Shown here: in pieces, positions 31,211 to 37,171 of the stretch
Layout of the letters: each line of letters starts with the position of its first letter
How positions within the stretch are numbered: the first letter of the stretch is position 1
From: Thermoleophilia bacterium
Lineage (GTDB): Bacteria; Actinomycetota; Thermoleophilia; Gaiellales; Gaiellaceae
Direction: 5' to 3'
Assembly (NCBI GenBank): GCA_017882605.1
Contig: JADGPE010000014.1
Location: 1-37,171, forward strand
DNA length: 37,171 bases
Made by a program: the position numbers and the translations under genes
The notes under the pieces: generated by a model
Database searches by the model: none
Told to the model about the DNA's origin: nothing
The model's input: the letters and a program-made list of their open reading frames with translations, nothing else

Positions 31211-31311
31211 CCCCTGTTCCCTCCCTTCCCGGCTCTGAGCATCTCGCGCGGGCGTGCACGTTCTGCGAGCGGGGTGTAAGGCGAGGGTAAAGCGAGCGGA
31301 GGCGCCGTCGC

Positions 31312-31548
31312 ATGCCCCGCTCGCTCCACGCCCAACTCGCTGCCCGCTCCGACGCGGCCGGCCTGAGCCTCAATCAGTACATCGTCGAGACGTTGACGCG
31401 AACGCTCGACGGCGTAGCCGGAGGCGACCCCGTCGTCCGCGAGGCCGCCCCGCCCAGATCGCTTCGGCTCGCGCTCTTCGCGAACGCGATCGTCGTCGCG
31501 CTCGCGGCAGCGACGTGCGTCGTCCTGCTCGTCGTCGCCTTGCGGTAG
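31312..31548 (+). CDS. Ribbon-helix-helix protein with C-terminal TM helix
   Basis: The product is 78 aa. Residues 1-32, MPRSLHAQLAARSDAAGLSL and NQYIVETLTRTL, match the ribbon-helix-helix fold of Arc/HicB-type DNA-binding proteins (helix-A, GxSLNQYI, helix-B). A proline-rich linker leads to a strong transmembrane helix (LALFANAIVVALAAATCVVLLVVAL) at the C-terminus. That would tether an RHH dimer to the membrane with its DNA-binding half in the cytoplasm. GGAGG about 10 nt upstream may be its ribosome-binding site. It lies 50 nt before the membrane peptidase gene and is probably co-transcribed with it. Confidence 0.68.
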   Translation: MPRSLHAQLAARSDAAGLSLNQYIVETLTRTLDGVAGGDPVVREAAPPRSLRLALFANAIVVALAAATCVVLLVVALR

Positions 31549-31598
31549 AAGCTCCAGGTCGGCGGCACAGCCCGGCCACAGGGCAGCATGGTCGGTTC

Positions 31599-32621
31599 AT
31601 GCCGGTTCGCGCCCTCTGGGTTTGGCGTTCGCTCCTGCTCGCGTTCGCGGTCGCCTACCTGGCGAGCGCCGAGCTGCAGTCGTGGCTGCCGCCGCTCGTG
31701 CCGTTCCTCGCCGCTGCCGCCGTCGAGGCGCAGTTCTTCCTGGCGGGTGTCCGATCGGGCCGGCGACGGCGGGCCTTCGCCGATCCCGGGCCGCAGCAGC
31801 GTGACCTCGACGAGCTGGGCTGGAACAGCCGCACGATCACCGTTCCGCACGGGGAGGCGGAGCTCGTCCTGCGCCCCGGCGAGCTGGCCGACGACGAGAT
31901 CGCCGAGTGGCTGGAGGCGCACCGTGAGGACGTGGCGGCGCTCGGCCCCGGTCACCACGAGCTCGCGCCGATCGAGAGCGTGGCGAGCCCGCTATCCCTC
32001 GAGGCGCCGCGCGCCGCCGCACCGCGGCGCCGGACGCGGGCACGCCTCGTGCAGGCGCTCGCCGTCCTGGCGCTGTTCGCGGGGGTGTTCGTGCTCGACA
32101 CGAGGTCGGAGCACTGGCAGCGGCTCTCCGCGCCGGCCCGTGCGGCGACGATCGGCGTGCTGAACCGGCAGGCAGCCCGGATCGCGGGGCACCCGGCCGA
32201 CGTGATCTGCGACACGGCCGGACGGCACGTCGGCTACGTCCAGGACGCCGACGGGCTGGCCGTGGTCGGCGGCCGCCGCGCCTGGCTGACACCCGACATC
32301 TGTTACCGCCTCTACCTGATCCACCGGAGCGGACACGCGGCCGGGCCGAGCTCGGGACAGGCGATCGCCGTGCTCGCACACGAAGCCTGGCATCTCCAGG
32401 GCGTGGCGAGCGAGGCGCGCGCCAACTGCTTCGCCTACCAGTCGGGCGTCCAGGTCGGCGAGTCGCTCGGGCTCACTCCGTCGACCGCCCGGCAGCTGAT
32501 GCACGAACAGCTCGCCGACAATCCCGCCGACTTCGCCGACGCGCCGCAGTACATCGTCCCGTCCGGCTGCCACCGAGGAGGGAGCCTCGACCTACAGCTC
32601 GACGGCACCCACTTCCCCTAG
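31599..32621 (+). CDS. Membrane protein with HEAWH metallopeptidase-like motif
   Basis: The product is 340 aa. Two hydrophobic regions lie near the N-terminus (SLLLAFAVAYLASAELQ and PLVPFLAAAAVEAQFFL) and one at about residues 148-165 (ALAVLALFAGVFVLD). The extracytoplasmic or cytoplasmic C-terminal domain contains AVLAHEAWHLQGVASEARANC. HEAWH is at 261-265, with Glu272 available as a third zinc ligand. ITVPHGEAELVLRPGEL precedes the last TM. It fits a membrane-anchored zinc peptidase of unknown family, but catalysis is inferred from the HExxH motif alone. CATGGT ends 6 nt before the ATG, a weak -10 match. The stop shares CTAG with the convergent GH94 gene. Confidence 0.65.
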   Translation: MPVRALWVWRSLLLAFAVAYLASAELQSWLPPLVPFLAAAAVEAQFFLAGVRSGRRRRAFADPGPQQRDLDELGWNSRTITVPHGEAELVLRPGELADDEIAEWLEAHREDVAALGPGHHELAPIESVASPLSLEAPRAAAPRRRTRARLVQALAVLALFAGVFVLDTRSEHWQRLSAPARAATIGVLNRQAARIAGHPADVICDTAGRHVGYVQDADGLAVVGGRRAWLTPDICYRLYLIHRSGHAAGPSSGQAIAVLAHEAWHLQGVASEARANCFAYQSGVQVGESLGLTPSTARQLMHEQLADNPADFADAPQYIVPSGCHRGGSLDLQLDGTHFP

Positions 32622-35113
32622 GCGCCGGTCCCGGCGGCCTGCGTGGGGGCAAGACGCCGGTCCCGCGCGGTGATCTCGGCCACGACGTCGACGACGCACC
32701 CTGCGGGATGCACGGGGACGACATTGCCTGCCAGGTGCTCGCCGTCGACGACGAGGGACAGGACGCGCCCCACGACGCCGCGCTGCTTGCCCACCCTGAT
32801 CCGATACGTCGTGCCCCGGAACTCGCGCTCGGCGGTGAACCCCTCCCACGCAGCCGGGAGACACGGATCGATCCGCAGCCCGTCGTGCTCGGGACGGATG
32901 CCGAGGATCCATTGGGTGATCGCGACGAGGTTCCAGGCGGCGGCGCCGGTGAGCCATGAGTTCTTCGCCTCGCCGTGGGTCGGCGCGTCGCGGCCCGCGA
33001 TCATCTGCGCGTAGACGTAGGGCTCGCAGCGATGAAGATCGCTGAGCGCTTCGCGCGACGAAGGGTTGGTCCGGTGGTAGTAGTCGAGCGCTGCGTCACC
33101 GTTCCCGAGGAGCGTCTCCGCGATCACGATCCACGGGTTCGTGTGGCAGAAGACGCCGGCGTTCTCCTTGTAGCCGGGCGGATACGTCGTGATCTCTCCG
33201 AGCTCCAATCGGTACCGCGAGTACGCAGGTTGGACGAGCACGACGCCGTGGGGGGTCGCGAGGCGCTCGCGCACCGCTGCGAGGGCCTGGGCAGCCCGCT
33301 CGCTCTCGAGCCCGACGCCGGCCATCACGCACATGCCCTGCGGCTCGACGAAGATCTGCCCTTCCTCATTGGCCGCAGAGCCGACGGGCTCGCCGGCGTT
33401 GTCGTACGCGCGGAGGAACCACTCGCCGTCCCAACCGTGACGGCCGACCGTGCCGGCCATCCGCTCGCGCGCCGTCAGGCATGCCGCCGCCTCGTCTCCG
33501 TCGCCGAGCTGCGCCGCGATCGCGGCGAGCTCACCCGCTGCCAGGGCGAACAGGCCGGCGATGAACACCGATTCGGCGACGCCGCCCTCACGGTGGGCCG
33601 TCGTCTGGAACGACTCACCCGGAGTTTCCGAGAAGCAATTGAGGTTCAGGCAGTCGTTCCAGTCCGCATGCCCGATCAGCGGCAGGCCGTGCGGCCCGAG
33701 CCGGTCGAGCGTGTAGCGCAGCGCGCGCTGCAGATGCTCGTACAGAGTCGTCTCGGAGCCTTCCTCGTTGTCGTACGGAACGGGCTCATCGAGGACCGTC
33801 ACGTCGCCGGTCTCTTTCAGGTACGCGGCCGCGGCGAGGATCAGCCAGAGCGGGTCGTCGTTGAACCCGGATCCGATTGCGTCGTTGCCGCGCTTCGTGA
33901 GCGGCTGGTACTGGTGATACGCGCCCCCGCTCGGCAGCTGGGTCGCAGCCAGGTCGAGGATGCGCTCGCGCGCCCGCGCCGGAGCAAGGTGCACGAATCC
34001 GAGCAGATCCTGGTTCGAGTCGCGAAAGCCCATCCCTCGTCCGATCCCGGACTCGAACAGCGAGGCCGAGCGTGAGAGGTTGAACGTGACCATGCACTGG
34101 TACTGGTTCCAGATGTCGACCATCCGGTTGACGTGCTCACTCGGCGTCGCCACTTGCAGCCCGGCCAGCAGGCCGGTCCAGTGGTCGCGCAGACGGTCGA
34201 ACGCCGCCTCGACCTCGGCCGGGTCCCGGTAGCGCGCGAGCACGGGCAGCACGCCTCGCTTGTCGATGGACTGGGATCCGGGCGGGTCGAACTTCGCCTC
34301 GGGCGGGTTCTCGGCGTAGCCGAGCACGAACACGATCTCGCGAGACTCGCCGGGCTCGAGCGCGAGCTCCACGCGGTGCGAGCCGCACGGCGCCCAGCCG
34401 TGCGCGATCGAGTTGCGCGACTTCCCCTCCTCGACGGCCGCCGGCCGGTCCCAGCCGCGGTACGGACCGAGGAACGCCTCGGACTGCGTGTCGAACCCGG
34501 CGGGCGCCTCCGAGCACGCGAAGTATGCGAAGTGGTCGCGGCGCTCGCGATATTCGCTCTTGTGGTAGATGACGCCGTCCTGCACCTCGACCTCCCCCAC
34601 GGAGAGGTTGCGCTGGAAGTTCGTCGCGTCGTCCCACGCGTCCCAGAGACAGAACTCGACCGCGCTGAACAACGAGAGCCGGGCCGGGCGGTCGCGATGG
34701 TTCACGATCCGTGTCCGCCAGAGCTCGAGCGGCTCGCCGAGCGGCACGAGATAGAGGGTCTCGGCCTCGATGCCTGCACGGTGCGCCCCGATGATCGTGT
34801 ACCCGAGCCCGTGACGGCAGCGGTAGTGGTCGAGGTCGCTCCTGGTCGGCTGCCAGGACGGTGACCAGAAGTCGCCGGTGTCGTCGTCGCGCACGTAGAG
34901 ATAGCGGCCGCCGACGTCGAGCGGGACGTTGTTGTAGCGGTAGCGCGTCAAGCGGCGCAGGCGTGGGTCACGAAAGAACGAGTAGCCGCCGGCAGTGTTG
35001 GAGACGATCGCGAAATAGTCCTCGCTCCCGAGATAGTTGATCCACGGCAGCGGCGTGTCGGGACGGGTGATCACGTATTCGCGCGCCGCATCGTCGAAGT
35101 GACCGAATTGCAT
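32618..35113 (-). CDS. GH94 disaccharide phosphorylase, cellobiose phosphorylase-like
   Basis: The product is 831 aa, the usual GH94 length. The start MQFGHFDDAAREYVITRP and WINYLGSEDYFAIVSNTAGGYSF resemble clostridial cellobiose phosphorylases. RGMGFRDSNQDLLGFVHL is the conserved (alpha/alpha)6-barrel motif. The general acid is probably Asp484 in GHADWNDCLNLNC, close to the catalytic Asp490 of Cellvibrio cellobiose phosphorylase. The enzyme would cleave a beta-linked disaccharide with phosphate to give a sugar 1-phosphate without ATP. Specificity within GH94 is not certain. The ATG at 35113 fits the family N-terminus; the GTG one codon earlier (35116) is an alternative. It follows the LacI regulator directly (TGATG overlap). 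Confidence 0.9.
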   Translation of the reverse strand: MQFGHFDDAAREYVITRPDTPLPWINYLGSEDYFAIVSNTAGGYSFFRDPRLRRLTRYRYNNVPLDVGGRYLYVRDDDTGDFWSPSWQPTRSDLDHYRCRHGLGYTIIGAHRAGIEAETLYLVPLGEPLELWRTRIVNHRDRPARLSLFSAVEFCLWDAWDDATNFQRNLSVGEVEVQDGVIYHKSEYRERRDHFAYFACSEAPAGFDTQSEAFLGPYRGWDRPAAVEEGKSRNSIAHGWAPCGSHRVELALEPGESREIVFVLGYAENPPEAKFDPPGSQSIDKRGVLPVLARYRDPAEVEAAFDRLRDHWTGLLAGLQVATPSEHVNRMVDIWNQYQCMVTFNLSRSASLFESGIGRGMGFRDSNQDLLGFVHLAPARARERILDLAATQLPSGGAYHQYQPLTKRGNDAIGSGFNDDPLWLILAAAAYLKETGDVTVLDEPVPYDNEEGSETTLYEHLQRALRYTLDRLGPHGLPLIGHADWNDCLNLNCFSETPGESFQTTAHREGGVAESVFIAGLFALAAGELAAIAAQLGDGDEAAACLTARERMAGTVGRHGWDGEWFLRAYDNAGEPVGSAANEEGQIFVEPQGMCVMAGVGLESERAAQALAAVRERLATPHGVVLVQPAYSRYRLELGEITTYPPGYKENAGVFCHTNPWIVIAETLLGNGDAALDYYHRTNPSSREALSDLHRCEPYVYAQMIAGRDAPTHGEAKNSWLTGAAAWNLVAITQWILGIRPEHDGLRIDPCLPAAWEGFTAEREFRGTTYRIRVGKQRGVVGRVLSLVVDGEHLAGNVVPVHPAGCVVDVVAEITARDRRLAPTQAAGTGA

Positions 35114-36123
35114 CACGCATCCATTCGAATGAGCGCGGGCCCGGTCGATTCACGGATCACGAGCTGCGTGGCGAGCTCGATGCGAAGCGCCTCCGTCTGC
35201 CGGCCGTCGACGAGCCGGTTGAGCATCGCCACAGCGGTGCGCCCGAGCTCGGCGAGCGGCTGTCGCACGGTCGTCAGCGGCGGGAAGACCTCGCCTGCGA
35301 TCACGACGTCGTCGAAGCCGACGATCGAGAGATCCTCCGGTATGTGCAGCCCCAGCTCGAAGGCCGCGCGCATCGCCCCAACCGCCAGGTTGTCGTTCGA
35401 CGCGAAGATCGCCGTCGGCGGCTCCGCCAGCCCGAGCAGGTGCCGCGCCGCCACATAGCCCGTGCCGGTTGCGAAATCACCACCCGCGAGCAGTTCGGTC
35501 GTGAACGGGACCCGAGCCGCCGCGAGCGCCATCCTGTACCCCTCGATCCGCTGGTCGGTGGCGACCCAGTTCGGCGTGCCGGTGATCAGCCCCACCCGGC
35601 GGTGGCCGAGCCCGAGCAGGTGCTCGGTCGCCGCCCGTGCGCCCGCGGCGTGTGCCGCCGAGACGGACGGGATACCCTCGTCGAGCGGCTGCCGCGGGTC
35701 GATGACGACGAACGGGTAGCCCTGCTCCTGCAGCCGGTGCAGCTCCCCGCTCGACTGCTCGGGCAGGAGGATGAGGGCGCCGTCGGTGGTCCCGCCGAGC
35801 AGGCGGTCGAGCAACGTCACCTCACGGACGTACTGGTGATAGGTGGGACAGAGGACGATGCGCTGGTTCTGCTCGTACAGCGCCTCGGCGGCGCCGGACA
35901 GGATGACCGCGAAGTAGCTCTCGTCGACGAACGGAACGGAGAATCCGACGAGACCGGTCCACCCGTCGGCGAGGTCGGCTTCGCTGCGGTTCGGGACGAA
36001 GGCGTGATCGCGCATCACATTCAGGACCTCGGCCCGCGTCTCCTCAGCGACGTCCGGGCGGCCCTTGGCGACGCGGTATGCCGTCGCGACCGAGACCCCG
36101 GCGAGCCGCGCGACGTCGCGCAT
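35113..36123 (-). CDS. LacI-family transcriptional regulator
   Basis: The product is 336 aa. The N-terminal helix-turn-helix MRDVARLAGVSVATAYRVAK is followed by the hinge helix region, then a periplasmic-binding-protein-like effector domain with VGFSVPFVDESYFAVILSG, ATEHLLGLGHRRVGLITG, AIFASNDNLAVGAMRAA and LSIVGFDDVV. It probably represses the GH94 gene it overlaps and the divergent solute-binding protein gene, with a sugar inducer. The first helix is slightly unusual (TAYRVAKGRPDV instead of TVSRVLNG), which could indicate a distinct operator. GAGAGG lies 6 nt before the ATG. Candidate operators are annotated in the intergenic region. Confidence 0.93.
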   Translation of the reverse strand: MRDVARLAGVSVATAYRVAKGRPDVAEETRAEVLNVMRDHAFVPNRSEADLADGWTGLVGFSVPFVDESYFAVILSGAAEALYEQNQRIVLCPTYHQYVREVTLLDRLLGGTTDGALILLPEQSSGELHRLQEQGYPFVVIDPRQPLDEGIPSVSAAHAAGARAATEHLLGLGHRRVGLITGTPNWVATDQRIEGYRMALAAARVPFTTELLAGGDFATGTGYVAARHLLGLAEPPTAIFASNDNLAVGAMRAAFELGLHIPEDLSIVGFDDVVIAGEVFPPLTTVRQPLAELGRTAVAMLNRLVDGRQTEALRIELATQLVIRESTGPALIRMDA

Positions 36124-36191
36124 CGTCAGCCTCTCGGGCTGCGACAGTCCCTCCCGCTGGTGTTCGCCGTCGATCGCCGGGCCTCACAATT

Positions 36192-36206
36192 CGGGAACGC
36201 TTCCGG
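36192..36206. promoter_or_regulatory. Candidate LacI-type operator
   Basis: CGGGAACGCTTCCGG is an imperfect palindrome, with arms CGGGAA and TTCCGG around CGC and one mismatch. It lies between the regulator and the divergent SBP gene. LacI-family sites commonly have a central CG flanked by A/T-rich half-sites. It is 69 nt upstream of the regulator start. Confidence 0.4.
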
Positions 36207-36221
36207 TCTCGGCTCGAACCT

Positions 36222-36236
36222 AGCCCCAAAGGGGCT
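36222..36236. promoter_or_regulatory. Short hairpin/inverted repeat AGCCCC-AAA-GGGGCT
   Basis: Perfect 6-nt arms around AAA. It could be part of an operator or an RNA structure in either divergent leader; nothing distinguishes these from sequence alone. Confidence 0.3.
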
Positions 36237-36284
36237 CCGGCGACGGCGTATTTCCCCGTAAGCGGCCACAGGTAATTGCCGGAT

Positions 36285-36299
36285 GCGCCCCCGGGGCGC
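36285..36299. promoter_or_regulatory. GC-rich palindrome GCGCCCC-C-GGGGCGC
   Basis: Perfect 7-nt arms with a 1-nt centre, 65 nt before the SBP start. It is another possible operator or leader hairpin in the divergent promoter region. Confidence 0.3.
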
Positions 36300-36322
36300 T
36301 GGTGCGAAACCTGTTCCTGGTT

Positions 36323-36341
36323 GGGTCCGATCACGGGTCCG
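36323..36341 (+). promoter_or_regulatory. Direct repeat GGGTCCG, 12-nt spacing
   Basis: Two identical heptamers begin 12 nt apart (36323 and 36335), about one helical turn, in the leader of the SBP gene. They may be half-sites for a regulator, but could be chance in GC-rich DNA. Confidence 0.25.
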
Positions 36342-36354
36342 GCCGCCTGACCAC

Positions 36355-36360
36355 AGGAGG
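36355..36360 (+). promoter_or_regulatory. Strong Shine-Dalgarno AGGAGG of the SBP gene
   Basis: AGGAGG ends 4 nt before the ATG at 36365. A full leader with a ribosome-binding site contrasts with the leaderless starts elsewhere and suits an inducible, highly expressed binding protein. Confidence 0.7.
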
Positions 36361-36364
36361 AACC

Positions 36365-37171
36365 ATGGCCATTCGTGGAAGCAACGGCCGGATCGGCTTG
36401 GCGCTCGTCGCCCTCGCCGCTTTGGCCGTCGCCGCGACGCTCGGGTCCAGTGGCGCAGACGCCTCGTACAAGGCGAAGGCTTACCCCCGTACCGCGACGC
36501 TCGTCACGAGCGGCTCGCAGTGGGGCAACATCGCCGGGATGAACCCGTATGTCGGCAACAACGCTGCCGGCATGATCGGGCTCGTCAACGAGACCCTGCT
36601 CCGCTACGACCCACTCGCGAACAAGTACATCAACTGGCTGGCGCAGTCTGCGAAATGGACGGGCGCCAGCCAGTACACGATCGTCGTGCGGCCGGGAGTC
36701 AAATGGTCCGACGGCAAGACGTTCACCGGTAGCGACGTCAGGTTCAACGTGAACCTCGCACGCTTCAACACTTCTGCCTGGAACAACCTCTGGCAGAACT
36801 TGAAGCAGCCCATCGTCGTGAAGGGCAACACGGTCGTCTTCAACTTCAAGGGGACGCCGAACTACGTGCAGTGGCAGAACATGGTCTGGAACATGCCGAT
36901 GATCAGCCCGATCCAAGGCAAGACGATCACGACTGCACAACTGCTCACCACCTACAACCCGCACAACCCGGTCGGCACCGGCCCGTACAAGCTGGACACC
37001 TCCGGCTTCGACGTGACCACGCGCGTCGTCTGGGCGAAGAGGGCACACTGGTGGGCCGCCGATCAGAGCGTCAGCCCGTCGCCGGCTCCGAAGTACATCA
37101 TCGACCTCGTCAACACGAGCAACACGAACAGCCTCTCGGCTGTGCTCGCGGGCGTCGAGGATCTGAACAAC
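36365..37171 (+). CDS. ABC transporter solute-binding protein, family 5 (partial)
   Basis: The first 269 codons are present; the gene runs off the right edge. A signal peptide (MAIRGSNGRIGLALVALAAL with AxA cleavage near residue 33) lacks an obvious lipobox cysteine. The mature region shows family-5 (DppA/OppA-like) hallmarks: ANKYINWLAQSAKW, the motif RPGVKWSDGKTFTGSDVRF and NPVGTGPYKL. Some family-5 proteins bind cello- and other oligosaccharides rather than peptides. The divergent LacI regulator and GH94 phosphorylase make a beta-glucoside ligand likely, by inference. Permease and ATPase genes would be expected beyond the window. Confidence 0.88.
   Translation, partial: MAIRGSNGRIGLALVALAALAVAATLGSSGADASYKAKAYPRTATLVTSGSQWGNIAGMNPYVGNNAAGMIGLVNETLLRYDPLANKYINWLAQSAKWTGASQYTIVVRPGVKWSDGKTFTGSDVRFNVNLARFNTSAWNNLWQNLKQPIVVKGNTVVFNFKGTPNYVQWQNMVWNMPMISPIQGKTITTAQLLTTYNPHNPVGTGPYKLDTSGFDVTTRVVWAKRAHWWAADQSVSPSPAPKYIIDLVNTSNTNSLSAVLAGVEDLNN

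Overview
This 37 kb window is dense, very GC-rich chromosomal DNA. Codon third positions are mostly G or C, and GTG and TTG starts are common. Gene content and promoter style suggest an actinobacterium, possibly class Thermoleophilia (Gaiellales or Solirubrobacterales). The class is an inference; no rRNA is present. I see no integrase, transposase, phage structural gene or CRISPR array.

Layout. 1-300: the 5' part of a ctaG-type membrane gene (minus). 315-3913: a VOC-like gene, then a purine block purM-purN-purH with overlapping ends. 3955-6313: an acetamidase/formamidase and a 14-TM MFS exporter. 6341-11098: cystathionine beta-synthase, two tandem YcaQ/AlkX-type DNA glycosylase paralogues, a 35-bp nested palindrome, and a cystathionine gamma-synthase/lyase; the two PLP enzymes could form a transsulfuration route. 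11129-12687: a metallo-beta-lactamase-fold hydrolase convergent with an SDR. 12767-16875: a five-gene run with 4-nt overlaps (DUF4129 protein, small membrane protein, MoxR ATPase, DUF58 protein, membrane protein), ending in a tiny NHL-repeat remnant. 17002-19372 (minus): a secreted clan-A glycosidase-like protein, then an ECF sigma factor with its zinc anti-sigma factor. 19390-25848: tRNA-Val, tRNA-Glu and tRNA-Lys interspersed with a secreted beta-propeller protein, a GNAT, a large exported protein with a C5-epimerase-like domain, and small proteins. 25975-29408: a polytopic GT-C-like membrane protein, a degenerate copy of the 3' part of tRNA-Lys, a PAS-GGDEF diguanylate cyclase and a small lipoprotein. 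29423-32621: a secreted FN3-repeat protein, an RHH-plus-TM protein and a membrane HEAWH putative metallopeptidase. 32618-37171: a GH94 (cellobiose phosphorylase-like) gene with a LacI regulator, divergent from a family-5 solute-binding protein. This last block looks like a system for importing and phosphorolysing beta-glucosides.

The strongest window-wide signal is promoter architecture. Eight predicted starts have a TANNNT hexamer ending exactly 6 nt before the start codon, and several more have a one-mismatch version. This implies widespread leaderless transcripts. The pattern supports several non-ATG starts, including a possible CTG start for purM. At two divergent gene pairs the opposing -10 elements overlap. 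A smaller set of genes (MFS, solute-binding protein, FN3 protein, glycosidase-like protein) has a Shine-Dalgarno sequence instead.

I did not find a clearly new multigene system. The items most worth a second look are the leaderless/bidirectional promoter pattern, the tRNA-Lys remnant flanking a one-gene segment, the nested palindrome, the RHH-TM/HEAWH membrane pair, and the epimerase-like/barrel-like secreted protein.
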